Positions 8,907 to 18,906 of a stretch of DNA of 64,000 nt are shown here, one piece after another. The notes beneath the pieces were generated by a model. It searched no databases and had not been told where the DNA came from. It saw only the letters and a program-made list of their open reading frames with translations. The DNA is from Wolbachia endosymbiont of Oedothorax gibbosus (GTDB taxonomy: Bacteria > Pseudomonadota > Alphaproteobacteria > Rickettsiales > Anaplasmataceae), in assembly GCF_936270145.1 (NCBI RefSeq), contig NZ_OW370537.1:1240001-1304000 (forward strand). The letters are read 5' to 3'. The position numbers were made by a program, and so were the translations under genes. The number at the start of each line of letters is the position of its first letter. Within the stretch, counting starts at the first letter, position 1.

Positions 8907-9843
8907 GGGTTGGTATTACTATATCATTATCAGATAAATGCTCTCCTATTTGAAATTCAACTATCTCAAGTGGAAAACTTGTGCTTCTATTTTCAATCCT
9001 ATGGGAAACTTTCCTTGGAATTTCTATCATATGGTCTTTTACTATAGCGTATTCTTTGTCGTCTAAACTAACATACCCAACTCCTGATAGTACTATATGG
9101 TATTCATCTCTATAGTGATGGAATTGCTTAGAAGTGCAGCTTAATGGATTTATAGAAAGATATTTTATAAGAAAATTTTCGCTCATTAAAATTATACTAC
9201 AAAATCCCCATGGTTTAACTTCTTTCCTTATCGCCTTTACTTTCTTAACCTTATTAATAAACGATATTAGGCTTTTGTTTGGTTGCTTATAAGCTCCACC
9301 CAATAAATTTTTATTACTTTCTGTCGTTGAAGCTGGTTCTTTTTCTCTAATCACATGCTGAAATGACAACGGTTCTTTACTAAACTTCTCACTCAATTCT
9401 AAAACTGAATTCCAAGTTCCAACATCCAACCAATCGAAATTAGCTTCTATCATTGCAACGTTTTTTGCTTTTTCCATTACCAAGTAATCAATAGATATGT
9501 CTTCAATTCCTGCAAAATCTCGTTGTTTTAAATATAGAAATCTCTCTTGTGGTATGAAATGTTTAAAACATAAATTATAAAGACTTGAGGCAGATTTTTT
9601 GATCTCATCTATATAGCATTTTGCTTTAAACACAAATATTCCAGAGTTCCAATAATGATCGTTACTTAACTTACGCTCGGGTTTTTCTGTAAAATCTTTC
9701 ACTATATGATATTTTTCTTTCTGATCATAAACTGCATTTATATAACCGTATTCAGAATTGAATTCATGAGGCTTAACCCCATAAGTGTTGAAAGTAACAC
9801 AAAAAAGACATAAAGAACTATTATTGCAAGAAAATGGAGGCAA
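8893..9843 (-). pseudogene. Mannose-1-phosphate guanylyltransferase, middle and C-terminal fragment
   Basis: Native coding sequence runs from 9769 down to 8916. It includes the C-terminal cupin-like mannose-6-phosphate isomerase region (VKPWGFCSIILMSENFLIKY, then HHYRDEYHIVLSGVGYVSLD). The first 25 or so residues of the open frame (MPPFSCNNSS...) come from the IS4 element at 9780-11020, and the last few (PTLINN) from the IS630 element. The N-terminal part is at 11021-11427. Joining the three segments with one copy of each target duplication gives 407 + 854 + 29 = 1,290 bp, an uninterrupted 429-residue frame. The enzyme would make GDP-mannose; here the gene must be inactive or yield only fragments. 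Confidence 0.9.
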
Positions 9844-11020
9844 TAATGGATCAAATAGAAAGAGTACTAAATTTAATAAAAGATGAGGATTTAGAAAGGC
9901 TAGGAAAATTAAGTGAAGTAGATAAATGTAATACTAAATTGTTGGGCAAGATTATATTTAAAGGTCTAATGAAGTTAATATTAATGGGGCAAAAAACAAG
10001 CCTAAGAGCGCTAGAAATGGTAATAAACAGGTGTATAATGGATAAGAATAGCGATAAAAGTACAGTAACATACAGTGGTTTGTCAAAAAGGTTAAAAGTT
10101 ATAAATCCAGAATATTTTAAGGGAGTATATATTGATTTGATGAGCAAGATTAAAAAGCTATTACCCCAAAAAACATCAAATAACTTACATAAGTTTGATT
10201 CGACGATCATAAATTTATCGGGATATCTCATAAAAGATGGGCTGAAAATAGGCGGTAAAAGTAACGATAGTCAAGTTAAAGTGAGTGTAGGATTAAAGGA
10301 TCAATTGCCGACAAGTATAAGATTTTGTAAAGGACAAGAAGAAAGTAGTGAAGATATAGCATTAGTGAGAGCAATTAATGAAGCTAAAGTTGAAAAAGAG
10401 GATATTTTATTATTTGATAGAGGAATCAGAAAAGTTGGAACTTTTGCCGAATTTGATGAAAAGGAGTACAAATTTATCACAAGAGTTAAAGTAGGAAGAA
10501 AACATGATGTTATAAGCAGGAACAAAGTTATAGGAGAACAAAAATCGGATGGATCAGAGATTTTAGAAGATATAATAGTTAATCTTTATCGTGCACGAGG
10601 TAAAGTGGCAGAAAAGCATGATCTACGGCTAATAAAAATCAGAAATAAAATTGGAGATGAAATATGGTTTTTGACAAACTTGTTTGAAATGCCAGCTTAT
10701 GAAGTAACAGAGCTATATAGGCGCAGATGGGATATAGAAGTGTTCTTTAAATTTATAAAGCAAAATCTTGGATATAAGCACTTTTTAAGCCATACTATGA
10801 ATGGCATGAAGGTGTATATTTACATGATTATTATTACGGCTTTGTTATTTCTTGTTTATAAAATCAAAAATAATCTACATGGGTTCAAAATAGCATTACT
10901 GCAATTCACATTGGATCTAAATGACTCTTTTATACGTTCGATTGTTTTACTGTCGGGAGGTAATTTACATGCCGTCAATCACCTTATATCACGCCATTTT
11001 TGATACTTTCAACACTTATG
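9780..11020 (+). mobile_element. IS4-family insertion sequence, copy 1 (1,241 bp)
   Basis: The ends are CATAAGTGTTGAAAGTA and its inverse TACTTTCAACACTTATG. The flanks are a 10-bp direct duplication GGCTTAACCC at 9770-9779 and 11021-11030. A second copy of the same length with an identical transposase lies at 26145-27385 with its own 10-bp duplication. The insertion splits the mannose-1-phosphate guanylyltransferase gene. Confidence 0.96.
9834..11003 (+). CDS. IS4-family transposase
   Basis: A 389-residue DDE transposase. Visible features are FDSTIINLSG with the first Asp (near residue 122), ILLFDRGIRK with the second (near 193), and the IS4-type YREK-like signature YRRRWDIEVFFKFIKQNLG near residue 296 with the catalytic Glu. 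The gene is intact and occupies almost the whole element. The copy at 26162-27331 encodes the same protein, so both could be active and are recent. Confidence 0.93.
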   Translation: MEAIMDQIERVLNLIKDEDLERLGKLSEVDKCNTKLLGKIIFKGLMKLILMGQKTSLRALEMVINRCIMDKNSDKSTVTYSGLSKRLKVINPEYFKGVYIDLMSKIKKLLPQKTSNNLHKFDSTIINLSGYLIKDGLKIGGKSNDSQVKVSVGLKDQLPTSIRFCKGQEESSEDIALVRAINEAKVEKEDILLFDRGIRKVGTFAEFDEKEYKFITRVKVGRKHDVISRNKVIGEQKSDGSEILEDIIVNLYRARGKVAEKHDLRLIKIRNKIGDEIWFLTNLFEMPAYEVTELYRRRWDIEVFFKFIKQNLGYKHFLSHTMNGMKVYIYMIIITALLFLVYKIKNNLHGFKIALLQFTLDLNDSFIRSIVLLSGGNLHAVNHLISRHF

Positions 11021-11427
11021 GGCTTAACCCCAAAAGTAACTATAGAGTTAGTTTCAGAGGCTAACTTAGACGCTTTTTGAGCGGAAGCGTGAAAATTATT
11101 TAAATCACCTATAAAATGGTCTGAAGGCAGAATTAACATTATCTCGTTTTCATTGCAGAGAAGCGCAGCAATTAATATTGCCGCTGCTGTTCCAATTTTC
11201 ACTGGTTCGAAAATCACTTTATATTCTTGCAGTGCATGCAATTCCTCCATCACTAATGACTCGTACTGCACGTTTGTGGCAATTATGGGTGGCATATAAT
11301 CGCTTTTTAGTCTCAGTAGAGTGTTCTGAAACATAGTATTCTGACTAAATATTTTCTGAAATTGCTTTGGCTTGAATAAAGGCCAAAGTCTGCTACCACT
11401 ACCACCACACAATATTACAGGGCGCAT
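10984..11427 (-). pseudogene. Mannose-1-phosphate guanylyltransferase, N-terminal fragment
   Basis: Residues 1-135 (11427 to 11021) are native. They carry the nucleotidyltransferase signature MRPVILCGGSGSRLWPL, the family motif FEPVKIGTAAAI, and ILPSDHFIGD with the metal-binding Asp. After 11021 the frame runs into IS4 sequence and stops at 10984. This is the 5' part of the gene whose remainder is at 8916-9769 and 7786-7814. Without the downstream half the fragment lacks the rest of the Rossmann domain. Confidence 0.92.
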
Positions 11428-11521
11428 TTAGTTAAGATATTAATTAAATAATTAATATCTTATACTGAGGGCAAAATGCATGCAAGTTTTTGTTGTAAAA
11501 TGATTAAATAGAGGGTGGGTA

Positions 11522-12781
11522 TCAATTTAAAGTAGCGCCTTGCCCTTTCTGTAAATTCCTCTCATTTTGTAATTTCTCAACATAAGTATTGCCGCTCTTT
11601 TGATTTCCAAACCCAGCTATTTCTTCATTAATTTTGTTTTGCAACTTTTCCTTTAAGCTTTCTCCAATATCTGGTTTTCTAGATTTATCTATACTTTCAC
11701 TACTTTTGTTTAGCCCCTCTTCCAATTCTTTCTCAATGCCTGACCTTCTAGCGTTAAGCTCATCCCATGTGCCCACTATACTAAGTGGCTTATGATCCTT
11801 TTGCTCTGGCTTTAGCCTTTCTCCACCTTTAATAATATTAAAGTCACTTTTTGCTTCTTCCCAACATCCTTTCAATTGGTATTTCCACATAGTAAAGTAA
11901 GCATCACCATATTTTTTCTCATTTGCTACAAACAATAAAATTGGGGCCTTAAGTATTGTAGCTACCATATTTACTGAATTCTTCACTGCCATTGCAGGGG
12001 TGAACAAAAGATAGCCAAAAGACTTTGCAATTGGGTTTTGTTTGCTTATTAAATGCTCCCCTAATTTTATAGGAAGAGAAGTCAATAATTTAGCACAAAC
12101 TTTAGCCAAGCTTGTAGCAAAAACGATAGGAACAGATATAAGACTTTTATCTAACTCTAGATTACCATTTTGATCTCTAATTTCTGAAAAACTAGTGTTT
12201 AACTTCTTGTAATCACTAGTGTATAGTAATTTTCCATTTCTTCCTTTTTCATCAACAACTTCCTGAACTTTACCTTCTTTATTTTTTACCTCTTTAGTTA
12301 GCACAGAAGAGTTAGTTAATTCAAACGGATATTGAGAATTCTTAGTTTTTTGAGCTTCGAAAATTGGCACGTGTTTTTTCAAATCCATTCTCGAAAAGCC
12401 TAATGGCTCAAAGTATGACTTATTTAACCAATCTATAGGAATTTGCTTACCCTGATTGTCTACATAATTGATAGTAAAATAAGATCTATCATTATCTTCG
12501 GTAACTAAAGATAATTCAAAACTTGGTTGTCTTCCATCTTTTTTGTCTTTCTCGCCATATAAAAGTTTATATATAGTCTCACCCTCACTATTCTTACCTT
12601 CTATAATTTTTCCAGACTTTTTAATCTGATCGTAATTTTTTGGGTACCGACATTTTCGTCCATCTTTATATGTCATTACCTTTCTAAGGTCTTCGACGTA
12701 AACTTGAGATTCAGGTGAAGTAAACAGACCTTTTGCTTTAAGTGCAAGATCTGTTCCCCACTTTTTCAATGTCTCTAACAT
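11522..12781 (-). CDS. Hypothetical protein, 419 residues
   Basis: I do not recognise a family. The N-terminal 200 residues are polar and basic, with an amphipathic start (MLETLKKWGTDLALKAKGLF). A hydrophobic or amphipathic stretch lies at about residues 215-300 (VPIVFATSLAKVCAKLLTSL, later LLFTPAMAVKNSVNMVATIL). The last 90 residues are charged, Gln/Lys/Glu-rich and probably coiled or disordered. No signal peptide is clear. It stands alone between the disrupted guanylyltransferase gene and sdhD. The mixed charged and amphipathic build would fit a membrane-associated or secreted protein, but that is only inference. Confidence 0.75.
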   Translation of the reverse strand: MLETLKKWGTDLALKAKGLFTSPESQVYVEDLRKVMTYKDGRKCRYPKNYDQIKKSGKIIEGKNSEGETIYKLLYGEKDKKDGRQPSFELSLVTEDNDRSYFTINYVDNQGKQIPIDWLNKSYFEPLGFSRMDLKKHVPIFEAQKTKNSQYPFELTNSSVLTKEVKNKEGKVQEVVDEKGRNGKLLYTSDYKKLNTSFSEIRDQNGNLELDKSLISVPIVFATSLAKVCAKLLTSLPIKLGEHLISKQNPIAKSFGYLLFTPAMAVKNSVNMVATILKAPILLFVANEKKYGDAYFTMWKYQLKGCWEEAKSDFNIIKGGERLKPEQKDHKPLSIVGTWDELNARRSGIEKELEEGLNKSSESIDKSRKPDIGESLKEKLQNKINEEIAGFGNQKSGNTYVEKLQNERNLQKGQGATLN

Positions 12782-12857
12782 ATTGTCAAACCAAAATCGC
12801 TATAGTTCAATGATAAAACTAGTACACTAATAATATATTAACACAGAATTGGCAATT

Positions 12858-13214
12858 TTACAAAAAAATATGCCTGTAGAAGACAAAGATTGTAAAAGCG
12901 AGGGTTATATAAGTAATGCTTGATAAATACTTTATGCATGTAATTGTGAAAATCCTTAGAGATACGCTGTGTATATAATCTTCGCACACTACCTGCATTC
13001 CAAGAACTGCGTGCCAAAAAATGCAAAACAACAATACAACAAAAAATAAAAGCTCTAGAGGATGATTAATAAATTTTTCACTAAAAGACAAAAAGTTATC
13101 AGTATAAAATGCGCAAGAAAATGAATAGATAAACCAAGGAAAAAGGAACAGTAAAATTACCGCAGAAACACGCTGGACCCACCAATGATGTACTGAATTT
13201 CCAGATTGACTCAT
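12858..13214 (-). CDS. sdhD: Succinate dehydrogenase membrane anchor subunit
   Basis: A 118-residue protein with three hydrophobic segments (about 15-38, 50-72 and 92-115). The family pattern is QRVSAVILLFLFPWFIYSF near the start and FWHAVLGMQVVCEDYIHS in the middle, with the haem-ligand-type His and the conserved DYIHS. It anchors complex II and helps form the quinone site. Its start overlaps the sdhC stop by 4 bp. sdhA is about 8 kb away on the other strand, and sdhB is not in the window. Confidence 0.9.
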   Translation of the reverse strand: MSQSGNSVHHWWVQRVSAVILLFLFPWFIYSFSCAFYTDNFLSFSEKFINHPLELLFFVVLLFCIFWHAVLGMQVVCEDYIHSVSLRIFTITCIKYLSSITYITLAFTIFVFYRHIFL

Positions 13215-13588
13215 ATAAACATAAATAAAAAAGCAATAGTAGAAAGAAGTAGCGTTACTGTCAGCAGTATAGCACTCCTTGAAACGCCGTTGATTTCTAG
13301 GTTAAGCCCCATATCCCACAATAAATGACGAATACCATTAAGAAAATGATATGAAAAGCTTATAAAACATAAGATATAAGCTAATTTAGCAACAGAAGTA
13401 AACAATAATGCATTTAAGTACCTTACTATAAGTAACTCAGGAAAGTAAACATGTAATACGAAATACCAAGAAAGTATCATTAATAAAAGGAATAGCAAGA
13501 TACCAGTCAATCTGTGCATAATAGAGAAAAAACTACTAACTGGTAATTTATATATTTGTAAATGTGGAGAAAGAGGTCTATCACTCAT
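13211..13588 (-). CDS. sdhC: Succinate dehydrogenase cytochrome b556 subunit
   Basis: A 125-residue protein with three transmembrane segments. Its start, RPLSPHLQIYKLPVSSFFSI followed by HRLTG, is the SdhC signature with quinone-site Ser and Arg residues. Further on, YHFLNGIRHLLWDMG carries the haem-ligand His and the conserved RHLxWD. It forms the complex II anchor with SdhD, whose gene overlaps it by 4 bp. It lies just downstream of the 16S gene in the same direction, but the 16S gene has its own hairpin and processing stem between. Confidence 0.94.
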   Translation of the reverse strand: MSDRPLSPHLQIYKLPVSSFFSIMHRLTGILLFLLLMILSWYFVLHVYFPELLIVRYLNALLFTSVAKLAYILCFISFSYHFLNGIRHLLWDMGLNLEINGVSRSAILLTVTLLLSTIAFLFMFI

Positions 13589-13615
13589 AAAATTCCGTTA
13601 TCGGGAAATTAAAAT

Positions 13616-13640
13616 AAAGTAGAAGTAAAGACAGTAGTAT
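13616..13640 (-). other. 3' half of the pre-16S processing stem
   Basis: These 25 bases are complementary to 15257-15281 on the other side of the 16S gene, with one mismatch. In the precursor the leader and trailer would pair into a long stem that closes the 16S loop, the usual RNase III substrate. Confidence 0.8.
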
Positions 13641-13641
13641 A

Positions 13642-13682
13642 GCACATAACAACACCATCATTAAAAATGGTAAGTTATGTGC
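13642..13682 (-). terminator. Hairpin just after the 16S rRNA 3' end
   Basis: GCACATAAC at 13642-13650 is matched by GTTATGTGC at 13674-13682, with a further short inverted pair (ACCAT/ATGGT) inside. It lies between the mature 3' end and the processing stem, so it may belong to precursor folding rather than to termination. No clear U-run follows. Confidence 0.45.
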
Positions 13683-13686
13683 AAAG

Positions 13687-15193
<1,507 letters not shown>

Positions 15194-15256
15194 GACTTCA
15201 ACCTATAAAAGGTTGAGGGTACATCGGATAAATCCGACAAAAAATAATTTAGCTTA

Positions 15257-15281
15257 ATACTACTGTCTTTATTTCTACTTT
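15257..15281 (-). other. 5' half of the pre-16S processing stem
   Basis: This is the partner of 13616-13640: 24 of 25 positions are complementary. It lies about 65 bp upstream of the mature 16S 5' end, where an RNase III stem is expected. Confidence 0.8.
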
Positions 15282-15321
15282 AGAAATATTTTAATCTCCA
15301 ACTATTCAAACAACTTTGAGA

Positions 15322-15352
15322 ATATTATTATGTGATATAATCACTATGTCAA
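15322..15352 (-). promoter_or_regulatory. Candidate 16S rRNA promoter
   Basis: On the minus strand a perfect TTGACA (15352-15347) is followed, after 16-19 bases, by TAATAA/TAATAT (15322-15330). Transcription would begin near 15315, upstream of the processing stem. A perfect-arm palindrome GTGAT-ATA-ATCAC (15332-15344) lies between the two boxes. The position is right, but the exact -10 is ambiguous. Confidence 0.5.
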
Positions 15353-15411
15353 TATGTTTTTGCAAATCAAAAGCATTAATGTATAAATATATAACTATTT
15401 GAAATATTACC

Positions 15412-15960
15412 ATGAAAAAATACATCTTTTTGCTTGCACTCGCACCAATGTTAGTTGGCATCACATTATACTTATTGCGCAACATTGATAACACAAGACA
15501 ATCTATAACTGCAGGTGACAAATTTTACGAAGTATTATTCTTAAAAAAAGATAATAAGCCTCTGCTAGAAGAAATAGATTCAAATTGGGAGTATTTAGCA
15601 AATTTTGAACGCGCATCCAATCATATCTCAGATTCAATGCCAACAGACACAGCATCTATTTATAATGATTTGGCAGATGATAAAGGTGCTCCTAATGTTT
15701 TGCGTGAGTTAGCACAATACTTAGAAGTAATGAGCTTACTTCACTCCAACAGTGAAAAAATAAATAAAGATAAAATTGATAATTTAGAATCAAGTGCAGT
15801 GTATCCTTATTCAAGCCAAGAAGCTATTGCTGTAGTAAAGATACATAATAACGACATTAAAGGTGCGACTGAAATATTGCGTTCCCTATTAAATGACAGA
15901 AAATGCCCTACTCTAATAAAGGCTAATGCACAAGAATTACTTAGGATATATGGAAGTTAA
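15412..15960 (+). CDS. Membrane-anchored TPR-like protein (YfgM/DUF2659-type build)
   Basis: A 182-residue protein with one N-terminal transmembrane helix (about residues 3-22: YIFLLALAPMLVGITLYLLR). A helical domain follows, ending in a TPR-like unit 'EAIAVVKIHNNDIKGATEILRSLL' (about 143-166) and a conserved-looking end CPTLIKANAQELLRIYG. Small anchored TPR proteins of this type occur in Rickettsiales, and the YfgM family takes part in envelope protein assembly. It diverges from the 16S gene, and their control regions share the 15282-15411 interval. Function is not established. Confidence 0.7.
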   Translation: MKKYIFLLALAPMLVGITLYLLRNIDNTRQSITAGDKFYEVLFLKKDNKPLLEEIDSNWEYLANFERASNHISDSMPTDTASIYNDLADDKGAPNVLRELAQYLEVMSLLHSNSEKINKDKIDNLESSAVYPYSSQEAIAVVKIHNNDIKGATEILRSLLNDRKCPTLIKANAQELLRIYGS

Positions 15961-15966
15961 CTTATT

Positions 15967-17094
15967 TGTAATAGTTTAGACTTGATCTGACAGACGTGAA
16001 TTATCTGACAGAAGAATCGACGAAGTCAAAACCGATATCAGAATCTATTTTAATGTTATCAATATTTTTTTGGTAAGCAATATGCATATTATCAAAAAAG
16101 GTCTGCATAGCCGTAGCAATATTTACCTGAATGAGGTCTAGCTCTATTGTAAGAATGCAACCAATATCTAACTGAAGCTCTTCCAAAGTACTATAAATCT
16201 TTTTTCTAAAGATAATATTGATCTTGCATAGTTCTGTGAAGCCTTTCACATATACCATTAGTCTGTGGAGAATAAGCTTTGGTTCTAGAATGGTCAATAT
16301 TTTCTACTCCCAGATATAGCTGGTACGCATGGTCTGCCACAATACTCTGTGCCTCAAAATGCGTAGCAATGGAACTTTCTGTTCATCAAAAAATGGTATA
16401 ACTCTATCATTGAGAAGATCTGCAGCTGTGATGGCAGTTTTCTCCGTTAGCAAAGGCCACTCTAGAGTAGGTGTCGATAAAAGTTTGTTGGTAAATTCGT
16501 CCAATACCTTTGATATTGCCTACGTAATAGGTATCTTGACTACCTAAGTATCCAGGGTGTTGTGTCTCAATTTCACCATGAGCCTCTTTTTGTTCCTTAG
16601 CTTTTTCTAAAGCAGTAACTTGCTCCTCTGTCAAAATTACACCGTCTTGGATTACCTTTGCTTCCAGCGCTTTCAATCTCTTTTTAAAATTTTCGAGGTC
16701 GTTTCTTTGCCATATTGACCTTATCCCGCTAGCAGATATTAGAATTCCTCTTTTCTTTAACTCATTAGCTGCTCTTTCTTGTCCATATGCTGGAAACTCT
16801 ACTGCTATTTTAACTACTGCTTCTTCTATATCCTTTGGTACTCTATTGGCAAGTAATGGCTTACTTTTACTTATCTCATATAATGCTTTTTCTCCTCCTG
16901 TTTCATATAGTTCTTTGAAACGATAAAACGTATCTCTCGAATATCCCATCACTTTGCATGCCTGTCCTAATTGTTTTGCAAAATCCTAACTTTGGTTTTA
17001 GTATTTTTTCTTGTGTTGCCTGACACTCCTTTATAATTTGTTTATATTTTTATCTTACTTTATCAGTCTGTCAGATCAAGTCTAAACTATTACA
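15967..17094 (-). mobile_element. Degenerate IS481-family insertion sequence (1,128 bp)
   Basis: A perfect 29-bp terminal inverted repeat bounds the element (15967-15995 and 17066-17094), beginning TGTAATAGTTTAGACTTGAT. No clear target duplication is visible. The transposase inside is broken into several frames. An internally deleted, diverged fragment of the same family lies near 55181-55382. Confidence 0.88.
16001..16952 (-). pseudogene. IS481-family transposase, frameshifted
   Basis: The 16407-16952 frame gives the N-terminal part. It has a helix-turn-helix start (GYSRDTFYRFKELYETGGEK), the segment YGQERAANELKKRGILIS, and FIDTYSRVAFAN with the first catalytic Asp. The sequence then moves to the frame of 16304-16504 (EKTAITAADLLNDRVIPFFD, then RILRHR), and a third frame carries the eroded C-terminus (16001-16297). 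At least two frameshifts separate them, so no full transposase can be made. Confidence 0.85.
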
Positions 17095-17163
17095 ACTCTC
17101 AAGGGTCTGACTCCTTATGAATTTATATGTACACAGTGTTCCTGAATTGTTTATACTTAATCC

Positions 17164-17403
17164 ATGCCATCATACTTTGGGACCATACATCTAGATCAAA
17201 TTGCTGAGTATCGTTTAAATTTTTCAGTTTTATTTGGTGTAATGAGACAGAAACTCTATCAAGTACTCATTGCACCAAAAAGCTTCCAAGCTCTTTTTGA
17301 TAGAGCAAGTATATGTGCTAAAGTTAAGTACAACCAGGGCAGTCGCGATAAAGTGGTAAACGCCATCATGTCTTTAGGAGGGTTTGCTAATGGAGGCTCT
17401 TAA
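17164..17403 (+). CDS. Doubtful small ORF, 79 residues
   Basis: An open frame between the IS481 element and murG, overlapping the murG 3' end by 30 bp on the opposite strand. I recognise no family. It has a plausible codon pattern but no clear ribosome site. Its first bases resemble a short stretch at about 62181-62215, so it may be a piece of a decayed repeated gene. It could also be chance. Confidence 0.25.
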   Translation: MPSYFGTIHLDQIAEYRLNFSVLFGVMRQKLYQVLIAPKSFQALFDRASICAKVKYNQGSRDKVVNAIMSLGGFANGGS

Positions 17404-18435
17404 GTACGCCATTGTGTGAACAATTACCTTAACAAACTTAGTAGTCCCATTCTTTATCCCTGTTTTTTTTGTATTATTGGTCATATCACGCAATTTTTGA
17501 GAATTATTTAATAGATCAAATAGTAACTCTGTTAGATTTTTTTTTGCTTCACTATTCTGCTCGACTATCATAGCTGCTCCCGAATCTTCAATATATTTTG
17601 CGTTATAAAATTGGTGATTATCTTTTGAGTAAGGGTAAGGTATATATATAGCAGAACGCCCAGCAAGAGTGATCTCCGCTATTGAAGTTGCTCCTGCTCT
17701 GCTAATTACCAAGTGAGCATTGGCCAGTCTATTTTCCATATCATCAAAAAATCCACTTAATTCACAATCGATCTTTTCACTTTTGTATAGATTCTTGACC
17801 TTGTTTACATTTTTCTTCGTACATTGCTGCGTCACTCTAATTTTCTTTTTCATTTTAATAGGTAAATCACAAATTACGCTGCTTACTACATCATCAAAAA
17901 AATTTGCACCTTGGCTGCCTGCTATGACCAATATATTTAGGATTTTCTCAGTGCTAGAATGGCTCTGTGCTTTTATATCAACAAAATTTCCTGTAAAAAT
18001 ACATTTATTGCCCTCTGCATATTTAGTCTCCGGAAAGCTGGTTGCAATTAATTTTGCACTCTTGAAAAAGAATCTATTCACTCTCCCTAAAACTGTGTTT
18101 TGTTCATGTAAAATTATAGGTATAGAAAGAACCCTTGCTGCAAGAAGAGTTGGAAAAGAAGTATAGCTACCAAAACCAATTACTAATCTTGGCTTCAATT
18201 TTCTGATTTTATATATTGCTAGCACACAACTATACATTAATAAAAGGAAAAACTTAAATTTGTTGCTGCTCGGTTTACGTAATTGCAAGGTGTAGCTTCC
18301 TATGTCGGTATTTTTATTTGTTTTTTTATCAGTAAATACTATGCAACTATATCCTTGTGCCTTTAGTGCTCTTGCTAAAGTTATAGCTGGAAAAATGTGT
18401 CCACCTGTGCCACCTGTTGCTAAGATAATATCCAT
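17374..18435 (-). CDS. murG: UDP-N-acetylglucosamine--N-acetylmuramyl-(pentapeptide) pyrophosphoryl-undecaprenol transferase
   Basis: MurG turns lipid I into lipid II at the inner face of the membrane. The protein opens with MDIILATGGTGGHIFPAITL, the GT-B acceptor-site motif. It has FGSYTSFP and LHEQNTVLGRVNRF in the N-domain, then ISRAGATSIAEITLAGR and the donor-binding end of the C-domain. I chose the ATG at 18435 (353 residues) over a GTG at 18456 because the family starts just before the GGTGGH loop. Wolbachia keeps lipid II synthesis despite lacking a normal wall, so the gene fits. Confidence 0.95.
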   Translation of the reverse strand: MDIILATGGTGGHIFPAITLARALKAQGYSCIVFTDKKTNKNTDIGSYTLQLRKPSSNKFKFFLLLMYSCVLAIYKIRKLKPRLVIGFGSYTSFPTLLAARVLSIPIILHEQNTVLGRVNRFFFKSAKLIATSFPETKYAEGNKCIFTGNFVDIKAQSHSSTEKILNILVIAGSQGANFFDDVVSSVICDLPIKMKKKIRVTQQCTKKNVNKVKNLYKSEKIDCELSGFFDDMENRLANAHLVISRAGATSIAEITLAGRSAIYIPYPYSKDNHQFYNAKYIEDSGAAMIVEQNSEAKKNLTELLFDLLNNSQKLRDMTNNTKKTGIKNGTTKFVKVIVHTMAYLRASISKPS

Positions 18436-18508
18436 CTGTAAATAACAAATTAACACTAGATTGTTAACTGTTATTTAATAATTTGCACGTAGAATTTTAT
18501 TAAGCTTT

Positions 18509-18901
18509 ATGATAGTTGAGTTAAAAATGCCTAAAAGTAATAGTAAAAAAGAACCTAATGAGAAAAATAAACCTCAAGAACAAAGAGAAAGCAGAAGCGG
18601 AGGTTTTTTAGAACTGCTAAAAAATATAATAAAAACTCTTTTCAATTCGGTTGTTGACCTACCTGAGCACGAGCAGCATAATAAAATGAAAAGCACTAAT
18701 CTACAACAAGGTTTGGATACTAAAGGAAAAGGCCTAGAAGATCTTCATCCAAAGGCAAAGCTTGAAGTGAAAGAAGCAGCTAAGGGATTGAAAGAAGAGT
18801 TACAGAATTCTGATGCTGGTGGTAATCAATCTATTGAAACTAAAGTGCCTAATCAAACTACTACTCAAGACATTGACGCCTCTAAAACGATGGAACGTTA
18901 G
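18509..18901 (+). CDS. Small hypothetical charged protein
   Basis: 130 residues, or 124 if translation starts at the second Met (18527), which has the form MPKSNSKKEPN. It is highly charged and Lys/Glu/Gln-rich, with one amphipathic helix (GGFLELLKNIIKTLFNSVVD, about residues 31-50). The tail is rich in Thr, Gln and Asp. No family is recognised. The layout, a disordered arm then a short amphipathic helix then a disordered arm, is shared with the orphan protein at 29176-29613. It ends 5 bp before the convergent lpdA stop. Confidence 0.6.
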   Translation: MIVELKMPKSNSKKEPNEKNKPQEQRESRSGGFLELLKNIIKTLFNSVVDLPEHEQHNKMKSTNLQQGLDTKGKGLEDLHPKAKLEVKEAAKGLKEELQNSDAGGNQSIETKVPNQTTTQDIDASKTMER

Positions 18902-18906
18902 TTCAA

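Larger units (their letters stand above)
7818..8915 (+). mobile_element. IS630-family insertion sequence, copy 1 (1,098 bp)
   Basis: The ends are imperfect inverted repeats: the left begins TACCAATCTCCACTAATAGA, and the right, reversed, begins TACCAACCCTCATAAATAAC; both continue into AGACAAATA. TTA lies on both sides (7815-7817 and 8916-8918), including the TA target that IS630 elements duplicate. A second copy of exactly the same length, with identical encoded proteins, lies at 39258-40355. This copy sits in the 3' end of the mannose-1-phosphate guanylyltransferase gene. Confidence 0.93.

Noticed and set aside
12838-13026. 62-residue ORF overlapping sdhD in another frame
   Set aside because: sdhD explains the region with conserved motifs; this frame does not resemble anything.
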